Notes under the pieces: model-generated
The model's input: the letters and a program-made list of their open reading frames with translations, nothing else
Told to the model about the DNA's origin: nothing
Databases searched by the model: none
Shown: positions 37,959 through 47,814 of the stretch, one piece after another
Layout: each line of letters begins with the position of its first letter
Position numbering within the stretch: position 1 is the first letter of the stretch
Translations under genes and position numbers: made by a program
Source of the DNA: Synechococcus sp. NOUM97013
GTDB lineage: Bacteria > Cyanobacteriota > Cyanobacteriia > PCC-6307 > Cyanobiaceae
DNA: 64,000 nt
NCBI RefSeq assembly: GCF_014279815.1
Contig: NZ_CP047941.1
Coordinates: 1,178,001-1,242,000, forward strand
Direction of reading: 5' to 3'

Positions 37959-38075
37959 TTTTATTCCACTTGATTGACGACGAGTGAGTCGAACAAAAGT
38001 GGAACGTAGATATGAAAAGGCTGACCAATGTCTAGCCATTTCAATTTCAGATTGATGGATTTCGGAGCCTTTGAT

Positions 38076-39068
38076 TCAAGCGCGCCGGGAAGGTAGCAGA
38101 GCCATGGGATCCAAAGCTGCACCTCCAGCGCGGCGAATCTCAAAGTGAAGATGAGGGCCGGTACTTCGTCCTGTGCTTCCCATCAAGGAGATCTTGGAAC
38201 CCTGAGGAACCAGCTGACCCTTTTTCACCAAGAGTCTGCTGTTATGCGCGTATCGGGTTGAAGAACCATCGGGGTGGGCAATTTCCACCATGTATCCATA
38301 ACCGCCGCTGCTCCAGCCCGAAAACGTGATTAAGCCGCTTTTTGCAGCATGGATAGGTGTACCAACATTGTTGGCAATGTCGATGCCTTTGTGCATGCGT
38401 CCCCAGCGCCATCCGTAGCCAGACGTGAACACACCTTTGGTTGGCCAGGCATAAGACTGGTTCTCACCAAATCCTTCAAGATCGGCAAAACTTGGTAGTT
38501 GCGGCCAGCTGGCACCGCCTGATTGCAGTGGGCGAACAGCCAGCAATGACTGGGCGTTCGCGACACGGACTTTGCTGCCAATTGTCAATTTGCTGAGCTC
38601 GATGCCTGGATTGAGGCTCCTGAGCTTTTCAATGGAAATGCCATGGTCGCGAACCAGGCTGGCAAGACTCTGATTCGGTTGAATTTCAACAGTGTCCTGG
38701 GGGGCAGGAGGCGCACTCAATGGCGCTGACGCGCGAAGGTTGTCCCCAAGAAATCTCGACGAGACAAGAACCTGTTCCTGGCTCGTCTTGGGCAACACAA
38801 CCCAGGATCCAGCTTTCAACAGCACTGAGGACGACTTGTCGTTGATCTCAGCAAGTTCAAGCAGAGAAAGATCCAACTCTCTGGAAATGCTGCTCAGTTC
38901 GCTGTCTGCGGCCAGAGGGACCCAGATGTATTCAGGAGTGGTGGAGACGGCTGCCAACAAGGGCGGTGGCGGCACATGCTGCGAGTCGGCGTAGCCAGAC
39001 AGCTGCGACACTGTGAAGAGAGCACTGCTTGAGGTCAGAGCGGTGACAACGAAGAGCAGTGGCTTCAT
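38076..39068 (-). CDS. LysM-type M23 metallopeptidase, exported
   Basis: About 330 residues from ATG at 39068. It has an N-terminal signal-like hydrophobic stretch, two LysM-like repeats (residues about 45-95 and 125-175), and a C-terminal M23 domain with zinc ligands in the H..GIDIAN segment (HKGID) and HLHFE. It is probably a peptidoglycan hydrolase acting in cell-wall remodelling. A longer start at 39107 adds 13 residues. Confidence 0.9.
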   Translation of the reverse strand: MKPLLFVVTALTSSSALFTVSQLSGYADSQHVPPPPLLAAVSTTPEYIWVPLAADSELSSISRELDLSLLELAEINDKSSSVLLKAGSWVVLPKTSQEQVLVSSRFLGDNLRASAPLSAPPAPQDTVEIQPNQSLASLVRDHGISIEKLRSLNPGIELSKLTIGSKVRVANAQSLLAVRPLQSGGASWPQLPSFADLEGFGENQSYAWPTKGVFTSGYGWRWGRMHKGIDIANNVGTPIHAAKSGLITFSGWSSGGYGYMVEIAHPDGSSTRYAHNSRLLVKKGQLVPQGSKISLMGSTGRSTGPHLHFEIRRAGGAALDPMALLPSRRA

Positions 39069-39176
39069 CAAACAATGCGTGAGGAACAGTCCCGAAGAAG
39101 CCGCCACAACCCGGGATCGGGCTGAAGGTAGCGAGCGGAACAGGTTGGTGCAAGGGCTGGCGTGGCAGCTCGCCGA

Positions 39177-39674
39177 TCACCACAGCTGGAGGCGCACACC
39201 CGCCTGAAAACAGACGATCGCGCACGCTACGGAAAGGTTCAGGCTGCGGACACCGCCTTGGCCATCCTCCGCGGCACTGCAAGGCATCGGAATCGTAAGT
39301 ATTTTCTCACATTGGTCTCGGATTGGATCTGGGAGACCTGTGTCTTCCCTGCCGAACAGGAGCACGTCGCCCTCGTGAAAGGTCATGTGCTGCAAAGGTT
39401 CACCACCGCGTCGGCTGCATCCGATCAGCCTTGACGGCTGAGTCAGGTCAGAGCGGAATTGCTCGAAATTCGAATGCACGGAGAGATCCACGTGCGGCCA
39501 GTAATCGAGTCCTGCCCGTTTGAGCTGGCGGTCATCGATCGAGAAGCCAAGTGGTTCAATCAGGGAAAGGGGAAGCCCGAAGGCAGCACAGGTTCGGGCG
39601 ATGTTCCCGGTGTTGGGTGGAATGCGCGGTTCAAACAGAGCCACCCTGAGGGGAGGAGTGATTTGATCGGTCAT
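39177..39674 (-). CDS. trmL: tRNA (cytidine(34)-2'-O)-methyltransferase
   Basis: A 165-residue SPOUT methyltransferase. NTGNIARTCAAFG near residue 21, LFGREDTGLP near 106, and LNLSVACAI near 146 are the three conserved motifs of the TrmL/TrmH knot. It methylates the wobble base of tRNA-Leu. The C-terminus is short. Its start overlaps the end of the cobU-like gene by 4 bases. Confidence 0.92.
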   Translation of the reverse strand: MTDQITPPLRVALFEPRIPPNTGNIARTCAAFGLPLSLIEPLGFSIDDRQLKRAGLDYWPHVDLSVHSNFEQFRSDLTQPSRLIGCSRRGGEPLQHMTFHEGDVLLFGREDTGLPDPIRDQCEKILTIPMPCSAAEDGQGGVRSLNLSVACAIVCFQAGVRLQLW

Positions 39675-40225
39675 TGAGGAACAGCGACTCCGACGGAATG
39701 CAGGTCAACTGCACGTCCCTGTACAACAAGCCAGCTGGCATCGGCATGACGTTCGAGCACTTGAGCCAGCTCTCCTTGACGGTCACGGAATGTACCGCCG
39801 ATCGCTGTCGCTGGAACCACGCCCCATCCCGTTTCCTCAATCACGATCACGACAGGTTGCGAGCGCTCCGATAAGGCTCGCAGCAGGGTGTCGATCACGG
39901 TGAGCCACTGATCAGAATCGAGGTCGAGATGGGAGGCCGTGAAGCCGCCCAGGGCATCGATCAGCAGGGTCTGGTTTGGGGGGATTGAGTGCATTGCACC
40001 AGACAGATCCGCTCCACACTCCACAACGCTCCAGTGTTCGGGACGTCGCTGCTGATGGCGAGCGATGCGTTGTTGCCAACGCGCGTCGTTGGGCCGTGGT
40101 GCCGAGGTGGCGATGTAGGTCACCTCGGGTTGTTGTTCAACGAGATGTTCAGCCCAGCGGCTCTTGCCACTGCGACTGGGACCGGTGACCAGGACCAAAC
40201 CAGGAACCAGATCAACCACCACCAT
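39671..40225 (-). CDS. cobU: Adenosylcobinamide kinase / guanylyltransferase
   Basis: A 184-residue protein with the P-loop GPSRSGKSRWAEH near residue 15, VTYIATSAP and RQGELAQVLERHADASWLVVQG. It phosphorylates adenosylcobinamide and attaches GMP during B12 assembly. The metH gene at the right end needs this cofactor. The gene overlaps the pcxA end by 14 bases. Confidence 0.93.
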   Translation of the reverse strand: MVVVDLVPGLVLVTGPSRSGKSRWAEHLVEQQPEVTYIATSAPRPNDARWQQRIARHQQRRPEHWSVVECGADLSGAMHSIPPNQTLLIDALGGFTASHLDLDSDQWLTVIDTLLRALSERSQPVVIVIEETGWGVVPATAIGGTFRDRQGELAQVLERHADASWLVVQGRAVDLHSVGVAVPQ

Positions 40226-41360
40226 TCATGCCACGCAACGTGGCTACGGAGGATGGGCTCACGCGGTTGAGGTAGCGGAAAATCCAGTATTTGAAGATGG
40301 TCGCCAGGATCACTGGGAACGTGGCGATAAAGAGCAAGATGAAATTCTCACGAGCGGGGAATCCAAAATGGTTGGCAATACCGTCGAGCAGAACAGTCCA
40401 GCCTTCGGGGCTGTGAAAACCAACAAAAATATCTGTGAAAAGGATGATCGCGAAAGCTTTGGCCGAATCGCTTAAGCCATAAACAGCTTCATCAAAGAAT
40501 CCGCGCAGAACGCGTAATTCTTCCCTGCTCAAGATGCAAACCACGACAAAGGCGATGGTGGCAGCCAAATCCGCCAGCACATTCTTGATTGCATGGGTGC
40601 TTTCCGAATCAGCTTCTTCTTTCAGTTCTGCGGCTTTGACGGCCAACTTCTGCTGGAGCTCATCCTGGCTTGGAATCGAGTCTCCTCGGAGCAGTGCATC
40701 AAATTCGATTTCTGCCTTGTAAACCCTCAGTTTTTCGACAGCTTGTTCTTCAAGCTGGGGTTTGGGGTAACTCAGAAAGGGAAGATCAGGAGCAAAATGA
40801 TCAACAGCAGGACTGATGATGTAGGTGCGGCTGACCTGCTGAACCAGCAGGGGCACGAGGATCAACAGCAGCAGCACCTTCAATGAAATCAGCGTCGAAT
40901 CCCTCCTTCGGCGGAAGCCAGCGACCAACGTTGCTTCTGCTGCAGGGTTCAGTTGACGACGCAGAGTGTCAAAAATGCCAAGAAGAGACCTTGGCAGTGG
41001 ATCCGGCGACCGGCTGATCGTGGGCGCGTTACTGGCTCGGCGGGGGTTATAGCGGTTGACGACGCTTTCAATCAGCTGCAGCTGCCTCAGCTCCTGGGGA
41101 TCGAACTGGGCACGTTGATATTCGAGCTTGTCGAGGGATGAGCGAGCGACGTTGATCGCAGCTCTGAATTTGCGTAAAACTGTGGCCTGAACAGAGCTCG
41201 GGACGGAGAGCTCGAGATCAGGCCGGATCGGGCGGTCGCCGTAATACTCGAGCTCAAGACTCTGGATCAACAGCGCAGCTTCATAGCCGCGATCAAGATC
41301 AGCATTGGCATTCAGGGCTTTCGCCTTGCCGAAGGTGTCAAGCCAGTTGCGTCCTGCCAT
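40212..41360 (-). CDS. pcxA: Proton extrusion protein PcxA (CemA family)
   Basis: A 382-residue protein. A soluble N-terminal part (about 1-160) precedes a hydrophobic segment (LISLKVLLLLILVPLLVQQV) and a C-terminal region with three more helices, ending in ...FKYWIFRYLNRVSPSSVATL. This matches PcxA/CotA/CemA, which is needed for light-dependent proton extrusion at the cytoplasmic membrane. Length matches. Confidence 0.93.
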   Translation of the reverse strand: MAGRNWLDTFGKAKALNANADLDRGYEAALLIQSLELEYYGDRPIRPDLELSVPSSVQATVLRKFRAAINVARSSLDKLEYQRAQFDPQELRQLQLIESVVNRYNPRRASNAPTISRSPDPLPRSLLGIFDTLRRQLNPAAEATLVAGFRRRRDSTLISLKVLLLLILVPLLVQQVSRTYIISPAVDHFAPDLPFLSYPKPQLEEQAVEKLRVYKAEIEFDALLRGDSIPSQDELQQKLAVKAAELKEEADSESTHAIKNVLADLAATIAFVVVCILSREELRVLRGFFDEAVYGLSDSAKAFAIILFTDIFVGFHSPEGWTVLLDGIANHFGFPARENFILLFIATFPVILATIFKYWIFRYLNRVSPSSVATLRGMNGGG

Positions 41361-41367
41361 CGTGTCG

Positions 41368-42045
41368 TCAGCGGGAGAAGATCCACCAGGTAGCCATCGG
41401 AACTATGGTGCCGACCACCAAGAGAACGACAACCCATGTGAAGGCGTTGCTGTCTTGGGTTTCCTCAGCTGTTGGCACGTTGGTCGGGAGCGCTACACGT
41501 TCGACCTGCACCGGTGGGCCTGGATCTTCACCACCGTTCAGAACGGTTTCGATGCGCTCCACACCATCCAGGGTGGCCTGACGGAAACGATCTCCATCGC
41601 GCAGTGGTTGGCTCATCGTGGTCCGACCGGTGCTGCGCAGCAACGATTCAGGCAACTGTTCCAAAAGCTCCGGCGATGCGACCACCGCAGCCTGTTTGCT
41701 TTGACTTTCTTCCAGGAAAATCAGCAAAGGACGGTCGGTCTGACGGGTTTCGGCTTCCCACCGCCCTAGTAATTCTTCGCCGAAGGCTGGCAGGCTCAAG
41801 CCGTAATCCAAACGGCGCACGGTGACCAGACGCGCGTCGACATGAAACTGATCCAACTCCTGCAGGCGTGCGGTGATTTCGTTGCGACTGGCACGACTCA
41901 GAACATCAGCTGAATCCACAACAGATTCCTCTGGAGGTGCGGATGGAAAGTCTTGAGCTGAAACGGCCATGGCCGTCGGGGCCACGAGCAAGAAACAGAG
42001 AAGAGTTGCTAGCAACCCGCCTGTGAGCTTGGTGATTCGGTTCAT
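41368..42045 (-). CDS. TPM-domain protein (Psb32-like)
   Basis: About 225 residues from ATG at 42045 (MNRITKL). Signal peptide ending AMA, then a TPM domain (VVDSADVLSRASRNEITARLQELDQFH; DRPLLIFLEESQSKQAAVV) and a C-terminal membrane anchor at about residues 200-220. The TPM domain family includes cyanobacterial and plant Psb32, which protects photosystem II from photodamage. The anchor matches that family. A longer start at 42075 is less likely. Confidence 0.85.
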   Translation of the reverse strand: MNRITKLTGGLLATLLCFLLVAPTAMAVSAQDFPSAPPEESVVDSADVLSRASRNEITARLQELDQFHVDARLVTVRRLDYGLSLPAFGEELLGRWEAETRQTDRPLLIFLEESQSKQAAVVASPELLEQLPESLLRSTGRTTMSQPLRDGDRFRQATLDGVERIETVLNGGEDPGPPVQVERVALPTNVPTAEETQDSNAFTWVVVLLVVGTIVPMATWWIFSR

Positions 42046-42075
42046 GAGCCGCCTCGTTGTCGTGACAGTCTGCAC

Positions 42076-42483
42076 TCAGCTGGACAAGCTGTCGCGGTGC
42101 AGAGACATGATCGCCCCCATCACCGCTTCAGCGCGACCCTCCGGCAGAGACACACGCTCGCAGAGTTGCTTCAGGAAAGTGTTCTCTTCAGGGGTGACCT
42201 TGCGATCGGCATAAGCAAGCTGAACAGCGAGTGCAAGGGCTGTTTCCTGCTGGAGAGAAGTCAAGGCCGGTAAAGCCTCATCGACCAGCTTGTTCACTCC
42301 GGATTCTCGGAGTGTGTGCAACAGGCGATCGAACAGGGAACCCATCTCCTGATCTGTGCAGTTTTTGTAGGGCGTCCGAAATTCCAGTGAGCGTCTTAGG
42401 GCGTGCGCTTCCTCGCGACCGAGGGCTCCATCACAGGCGACAGCTGCAAGAGCAATGGCGGCAAAAGCATCTGCGTCGGTCAT
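42076..42483 (-). CDS. TerB-like protein
   Basis: About 135 residues from ATG at 42483. An upstream extension to 42675 runs through the start of the divergent gene and is unlikely. AFAAIALAAVACDGALGREEAHAL and VQLAYADRKVTPEENTFLKQL show the helical TerB layout, with the acidic pattern D..V...E repeated twice. The role of TerB-like proteins is unclear; they may bind metals. Confidence 0.8.
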   Translation of the reverse strand: MTDADAFAAIALAAVACDGALGREEAHALRRSLEFRTPYKNCTDQEMGSLFDRLLHTLRESGVNKLVDEALPALTSLQQETALALAVQLAYADRKVTPEENTFLKQLCERVSLPEGRAEAVMGAIMSLHRDSLSS

Positions 42484-42550
42484 ACCGGCTCGTCGGTCCT
42501 GACCCATTTGAGCAAGAGTGATCCGATCTGACTGCACCTTGCCGTTCACC

Positions 42551-43216
42551 ATGCCCGGCTCTGCACGCCTCTGTTTGTTCTCTGGCCTTCTTGTGCTGGG
42601 CTTGGCCGTGTTCAATGCACTTTCAGCTGACACATTCCCACCAGCGCTCCAGAGAGCCGAAGTCCTAGCGGGCATGGCTGGCGTTGGCTTGATGCTTGTC
42701 GCGGTGTTGTGGACCCGCGCTGTGCCCCTGAACCCTGAGGCTGTGAAGCTTGAGGGTGATCAGGGTCTGGTGATCGCGGAGGGGCTGACGAATGAACTGC
42801 GGACAGAGCTCGCCTGGGGTAGTCACCAATTTCTGACGGCCACATCAGCAGCGTCGATGCTTGTGTACTGGGATGACACCGTTCTGATTCGACGAGGGTT
42901 GATCACTGACCGCGTGTTTCACCCCGGTGAAATCTGTCGCCGCTGCATGAAGCGTCAGGAATTGATTTCGCTGGTCAAGACAGCGTTGTATCCCGGCCGA
43001 GAGGAATTTGATGCTGTCTTGCCCGGCTTGCCTGCGGTCATGGTGCAACCTTTGGGAGAACGGGGCTGGATCGTGTTGGGTGGCTGGTCGGAACGTTGCT
43101 TCACCCTTGCTGATGAGCGCTGGCTCAAAGGATGGGCTGAGCGACTCAGAACTGAACTGGAGCGGACTGCTGCCGACGGTCCGGCGGTGAATCCTGCTCT
43201 TCAGCCTGGAACCTGA
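42551..43216 (+). CDS. Cofactor assembly of complex C subunit B (CCB-like)
   Basis: About 221 residues from ATG at 42551. Two membrane helices at about 5-25 and 40-60 are followed by a soluble part: TELAWGSHQFLTATSAASMLVYWDDTVLIRRG and WIVLGGWSERCFTLADERWLKGWAERL. This is the CCB2/CCB4 pattern, whose members insert the covalent heme c(i) into cytochrome b6f. It overlaps the lptC end by 71 bases. Confidence 0.85.
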   Translation: MPGSARLCLFSGLLVLGLAVFNALSADTFPPALQRAEVLAGMAGVGLMLVAVLWTRAVPLNPEAVKLEGDQGLVIAEGLTNELRTELAWGSHQFLTATSAASMLVYWDDTVLIRRGLITDRVFHPGEICRRCMKRQELISLVKTALYPGREEFDAVLPGLPAVMVQPLGERGWIVLGGWSERCFTLADERWLKGWAERLRTELERTAADGPAVNPALQPGT

Positions 43217-44333
43217 CCTGAGATTCCACCTTGCCTCCAGGGTTGGTGAACGTGATCAATCCCTTCTCACCCACACGACCTTCCAATCGACTGGCCCGTG
43301 TGATCTGGTTATTCGCCTCCCGCTGAAGTTGAACATTGCCTTCTGCGAGAACCTCTGCTGATTCCCAGTTCCACAGGCATCGATCGGCACTCAGCCTTTC
43401 ACCTGGTTGTTCAATCCTGCAATCCGACAAAACATCGACCGTGGTGTCGTTGAGATTCGCTTTGAATCGCCCACCAAAAATCTGCGCTTCATCCAGATCA
43501 GCCTCAAAGGATTGCTCGCTGCGGATGGTCTGTTCACGGAAGTTCCATGTGGTGTCTTGAGCGCGAAGCACGCCCTTTTCACGAGGAATTTGGACGTTGA
43601 CCGGTGCTTGCACAGTGATATCGCCTTGGATGGTGTTACCAACCAGGTTCAGACCTTCCAGTTGTTCCAGAACCGTTCCTTCTTCATCACGACGCTGACC
43701 GAGCACTGGACCCTTCGCCTGCAAAATGCCGCTGTCGAGATTCCACTGGGCTTGACCGGTTCGCAACGTCGTGTCCGCGTTGGATGCGTCCGCATCCTTG
43801 TCCCAGCGTTCCAGCTCGACCACACCATTGAGCGTGAGGTCGTTGGTCCGTTGCTGCAGCTCCGCTTCAGTGGCCACAATCCGTGAGGTGCCATCCGTGG
43901 CCCGAGGACGCTGCTCGATCAGCAGCACTCCTTGTTCCGGTTTCCAGCGCAAGCGGTCTCCCTGGATTAACAATTTCGTTCCGTTCAACTGCTGAAGCCG
44001 GACGTCACCTTCCAGCAGGATCTGTTCTCCGTCGTTGACAACAAGCGCTAAATCCGATTGCACTCGAAATGATGGTTTGCCGTCTTTGTAGAGCAGAGCA
44101 ATCGGTTGTCGGGCGCGGACCAGTTGTCGGCTGAGTTCATAACGCGCTTCTGGACTGTTGAGACTCCAATCCATCAAGCCGTCGGGCTTTTTCTGATCAA
44201 GCTTCAGCGAGCGAAACACGAACGGAGGTGCTGCGCTCGTGGTGCCGGACCCTCCATCAGCGCATCCGCTCAACGCGGTCATGACCGCCAGTGCAGCCAC
44301 CCCCAGCGCGCCTCTGGACTGCATCTTCACCAT
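43146..44333 (-). CDS. lptC: LptC/LptA-like lipopolysaccharide transport protein
   Basis: About 395 residues. The N-terminal lipobox LSGC with a preceding hydrophobic stretch predicts a lipoprotein. The rest repeats beta strands (VNDGEQILLEGDVRLQQLNGTKLLIQGDRLRW; TLNGVVELERW; WESAEVLAEGNVQL), the jelly-roll pattern of LptC. It would carry lipopolysaccharide across the periplasm. Its start overlaps the metG stop (TGATG). Long for LptC alone; it looks like a two-domain LptC. Confidence 0.82.
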   Translation of the reverse strand: MVKMQSRGALGVAALAVMTALSGCADGGSGTTSAAPPFVFRSLKLDQKKPDGLMDWSLNSPEARYELSRQLVRARQPIALLYKDGKPSFRVQSDLALVVNDGEQILLEGDVRLQQLNGTKLLIQGDRLRWKPEQGVLLIEQRPRATDGTSRIVATEAELQQRTNDLTLNGVVELERWDKDADASNADTTLRTGQAQWNLDSGILQAKGPVLGQRRDEEGTVLEQLEGLNLVGNTIQGDITVQAPVNVQIPREKGVLRAQDTTWNFREQTIRSEQSFEADLDEAQIFGGRFKANLNDTTVDVLSDCRIEQPGERLSADRCLWNWESAEVLAEGNVQLQREANNQITRASRLEGRVGEKGLITFTNPGGKVESQVRFQAEEQDSPPDRRQQSAPVQF

Positions 44334-45877
44334 CACAACGGCGCGTCGAGTTCGAGACGCTGCATCACTGGTTCAGGCTTTGGCAGTGAATCTCCAGGGG
44401 TCAGCTGACCCCAGACAAGGACATTCTTCCAATTCTCTTGAATCGGTTCAAGGTTCAGCTGGCTGAGAATCCTGGCGCTTAGATCGGGAACGATGGGGCG
44501 GAGAAGAGTCCCGACGAAACGGGCGCATTCGAGAACGGCATAGAGGTCCTCGCCCACCTGTTTCTCCTGACCGGGTTGTTTCATACGGCTCCAAGGAGCC
44601 TGTTCATTGAGAAAACCATTGGCGTCGATGGCCAGCTGGAGAATGGCCTCGCAGGCTTTATGGAACGCAAGATCCCGAATCGAATCACGAACAACCGCCG
44701 TGGTTTGCTCAGCTTTATCGCGCAGCACGTGGGTTGAGCGAACAGCGTCAACATCCACAGGCAGGGAATCATCAAACCATTTTCGTGACATGGAAGAGGT
44801 TCGGTTCAGCAGATTGCCGATGGTGTTAGCCAAATCGTTGTTGACCAGATCTAAAAAGCGTTGCTGTTGGAAATCGCCGTCTTCACCGAATTGGATATCG
44901 CGCAGCAAATACCAGCGCACAGCATCGGTGCCACATTCTTGAAGGAGATGTTCGGGGTCGAGAACATTGCCAAGTGACTTGCCCATCTTCTGGCCTTCCC
45001 GAGTGAGGAAGCCATGACCGAAGACCCTTCTGGGCACGGGCAAACCTGCGGACAGGAGCATTGCCGGCCAATACACAGCATGAAAACGAAGGATGTCCTT
45101 TCCAATCACGTGCACATCGGCAGGCCATCCGACTGAGGCCAGTCGATCGAGGTCGACTGGACCACCGTCGTCGAGCAGAGCCGTTAAGTACCCGAGCAGA
45201 GCATCGAACCACACATAAAAGGTATGGCCTGGATGCCCCGGTACTGGCAAACCCCACGACACATTGACGCGGGAGATTGAAAAGTCGCGTAGGCCTCCGG
45301 CCACAAAGTTCTCCACTTCACGCTTGCGACTGCCTGGGGCAATAAATCCCGGTTGAGCGATGAGGGATTCGATTTGTTCCTGAAACTGCGACAGGCAGAA
45401 GAAAAGGTTCTCTTCATCGCGCCACTCCAGGGGCTTGCGATGGATCGGACAGTCAGGTGATTCCGCATCGGCTGGATCATCCTTGAATTCCTCGCAATCA
45501 ACGCAGTACCAACCCTCCTGGTGGCCTGTGCGGATATGACCAGCCGCCTCACAGCGGCGGAAAAACTCCTGAACCAGGGGGAGGTGTCGCTCACTGGTGG
45601 TGCGCACGAACCGGTCGTTGCTGATGCCCCAGTCCGTCCACAGCTGGGTGTATTGGCGTGAGATCAGATCGCAGTGGTCCTGTGGACTGATCTGCTGCGA
45701 TTCCGCTGTGCGCTGAATCTTTTGACCGTGCTCATCAACACCAGTGATGAACACCACGGCGTTTCCTTCCAAGCGTTGGAACCGCGCTAGGGCATCACAG
45801 GCGATCGTGGTGTAGGTGCTGCCAAGGTGAGGCTTGGCGTTGACGTAATAAAGCGGAGTTGTGAGGCTGTAGGTCAT
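44333..45877 (-). CDS. metG: Methionyl-tRNA synthetase
   Basis: About 514 residues from ATG at 45877 (MTYSLTTPLYYVNA). The HIGH-equivalent is HLGS near residue 16, and KMSKS is KMGKS in GQKMGKSLGNV near residue 300. The CP domain holds four Cys (CVDCEEF and CPIH), a zinc-knuckle. No C-terminal dimerisation domain is seen. It charges tRNA-Met. Its stop overlaps the lptC start. Confidence 0.94.
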   Translation of the reverse strand: MTYSLTTPLYYVNAKPHLGSTYTTIACDALARFQRLEGNAVVFITGVDEHGQKIQRTAESQQISPQDHCDLISRQYTQLWTDWGISNDRFVRTTSERHLPLVQEFFRRCEAAGHIRTGHQEGWYCVDCEEFKDDPADAESPDCPIHRKPLEWRDEENLFFCLSQFQEQIESLIAQPGFIAPGSRKREVENFVAGGLRDFSISRVNVSWGLPVPGHPGHTFYVWFDALLGYLTALLDDGGPVDLDRLASVGWPADVHVIGKDILRFHAVYWPAMLLSAGLPVPRRVFGHGFLTREGQKMGKSLGNVLDPEHLLQECGTDAVRWYLLRDIQFGEDGDFQQQRFLDLVNNDLANTIGNLLNRTSSMSRKWFDDSLPVDVDAVRSTHVLRDKAEQTTAVVRDSIRDLAFHKACEAILQLAIDANGFLNEQAPWSRMKQPGQEKQVGEDLYAVLECARFVGTLLRPIVPDLSARILSQLNLEPIQENWKNVLVWGQLTPGDSLPKPEPVMQRLELDAPL

Positions 45878-46038
45878 CGCTTCGGCGTTCTCCTGTGGCC
45901 CCTTGCTCAAGGGTGGGATCTTAACGACACCCTTCCCAGCTCACCTCATTGATTGCCACCTGAAATCGGCGGTTTGTTTGATGCGTTAGCCATTCCGGTT
46001 CCACCGACCCGTGTTCTGATCGCTTTTGGGAATTCGCC

Positions 46039-47808
46039 ATGACCCTCAATATCGATGCGGTGGACGTGCTGGTGTGGGGAGGAGGGACTGGAGGCGTCGC
46101 TGCGGCACTCCAGGCAGCACGTGGAGGGGCATCCACCCTTCTATTAACCCCCGGCGCCTGGTTGGGGGGGATGGTCAGTGCCGCTGGTGTGTGTTGTCCG
46201 GATGGAAACGAACTCACGCCCTGGCAGACGGGACTTTGGGGAGCATTCCTTCGCGAGCTGGAACGCCGTGAACCGGAAGGTCTTGATCACAACTGGGTGA
46301 GTTGCTTCGGCTACCGACCGACGACCGCTGAATGCGTTCTGCAGGATTGGGTGCGCAGTGAACCACGCCTGCAGTGGTGGTCTGGTTGTTCGTTGAAGGA
46401 GGTGGAGCGCCAGGGAGCACGAATTCATGCGGTTCAGGTGGCTGTTGAGAACCACCTCCAACGGATTGCTTGTCAGGTTGTGATCGATGGCAGTGATCGC
46501 GGTGATCTCCTGCCTCTGGCGGGTGCGGCCTATCGCTTCGGCTGGGAAGCCCAGGAGCAGTGGGACGAACCCAGCGCGCCAACACTGCAGAGACTGCAAT
46601 CAGACCCTTTCTTCATCAACCAGCCCGTTCAGTCGCCCACCTGGGTGGTGATGGGGCAGCTTCAAAGCGACCCCTTGGCGTGGCCGGACCAAGGCTTCAC
46701 CGCTGGTCACTCGTCTGGGCGATTGCCAGCTCCCTTTGAACTGGCCTGTTCAGCCTTTGGTTTGACCAAGACCCTGACCTACGGGCGTCTGCCCTCAGGG
46801 TTGGTGATGCTCAATTGGCCCTTGCATGGCAATGACTGGCATCAGGATCTGGGCCGTGCCTATGCCAGTGATGCACAGGCTGAGGCGTCATTGTTCCGCG
46901 ACATGCAGGACCACAGTCTTCAGTTCGCCGCAGCTCTGAAAGACGCCACTGACGGTCGACTGTCGTTGGCGCATGCCTTTCCGAGCGAATCTGGTTGTCC
47001 CTCTCCCTGGTTGGCTCCGATGCCCTACTGGCGTGAGGGCCGGCGCATGGTGGGCCAAAGCACGGTGATCGAACAGCACCTGCTACCGCAGGACAGCCAA
47101 CGCATGGTTGCGATGCCACCCGCGGATGATTCGGGGACGCTGCAAACCATTGCCATCGGGAATTACGCCAATGATCACCACTATCCAGGAGAGGACTGGC
47201 CATTGGCTCCCAAAAGTTGTCGATGGGGCGGCCGCTGGACCGGGACACCTTTTTCCATTCCCTATGGCGCTCTCGTGAGTGCAGACATCGACAATCTGCT
47301 TGCAGCAGACAAGGCCTTCAGCACCAGCCATATGGCCAATGGTGCAACGCGACTGCAACCATTGATTTTGAATGTCGGTCAAGCTGCAGGCATGGCAGCA
47401 GCTCTCGCCGTAGAGACGGCGACTCAGCCATCGGCGTTGTCTGTCCGCGATCTGCAGATGCGCCTGATCAACGATGCCCATGCTCCTTCAGCTGCAGTTC
47501 CTCTCTGGGACACGCCTTGGCATCACTCGCAATGGCGTCAACGCCAGATTCGAGCGCTGGACTCCGATGCGCTTGAGCCAGCATCAGCTCAAACCCATCG
47601 CGCGGGTGCCGTCAGGCAAGGGTGGATCCACCGGGATGATCAGGGTGGTTTCCGGTTTGAGCAGACGGGGCTGCAAGCCCTTCCCTTGATCACCCTTGAG
47701 CCGGCTGTTCACGCCAGACTCGAGCAGATCGAAGCATCGCAGTCAGTGACGCTTCACGGTGTCCATAACCCCTGGGGACCCTGGCTTCGGGTCACCAGCC
47801 TTGACTGA
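46039..47808 (+). CDS. FAD-dependent oxidoreductase
   Basis: A 589-residue protein with the FAD-binding motif GGGTGGVAAALQAA near residue 14 and the FAD_oxidored family segments VVIDGSDRGDLLPLAGA and NGATRLQPLILNVGQAAGMAAALAV. No signal peptide is visible. The family includes enzymes of unknown substrate; no membrane segment is seen. It ends 6 bases from the RNase II stop, in the convergent direction. Confidence 0.85.
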   Translation: MTLNIDAVDVLVWGGGTGGVAAALQAARGGASTLLLTPGAWLGGMVSAAGVCCPDGNELTPWQTGLWGAFLRELERREPEGLDHNWVSCFGYRPTTAECVLQDWVRSEPRLQWWSGCSLKEVERQGARIHAVQVAVENHLQRIACQVVIDGSDRGDLLPLAGAAYRFGWEAQEQWDEPSAPTLQRLQSDPFFINQPVQSPTWVVMGQLQSDPLAWPDQGFTAGHSSGRLPAPFELACSAFGLTKTLTYGRLPSGLVMLNWPLHGNDWHQDLGRAYASDAQAEASLFRDMQDHSLQFAAALKDATDGRLSLAHAFPSESGCPSPWLAPMPYWREGRRMVGQSTVIEQHLLPQDSQRMVAMPPADDSGTLQTIAIGNYANDHHYPGEDWPLAPKSCRWGGRWTGTPFSIPYGALVSADIDNLLAADKAFSTSHMANGATRLQPLILNVGQAAGMAAALAVETATQPSALSVRDLQMRLINDAHAPSAAVPLWDTPWHHSQWRQRQIRALDSDALEPASAQTHRAGAVRQGWIHRDDQGGFRFEQTGLQALPLITLEPAVHARLEQIEASQSVTLHGVHNPWGPWLRVTSLD

Positions 47809-47814
47809 TCACGC

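Noticed and set aside
37964-38004. 8-bp inverted repeat TTCCACTT / AAGTGGAA behind the CAU tRNA
   Set aside because: The loop is about 25 bases and no T-run follows on either strand, so I do not call it a terminator or operator.
42484-42675. N-terminal extension of the TerB-like gene
   Set aside because: The extension runs through the start of the divergent CCB-like gene and has a disordered Arg/Ser sequence. ATG at 42483 begins the recognisable fold.
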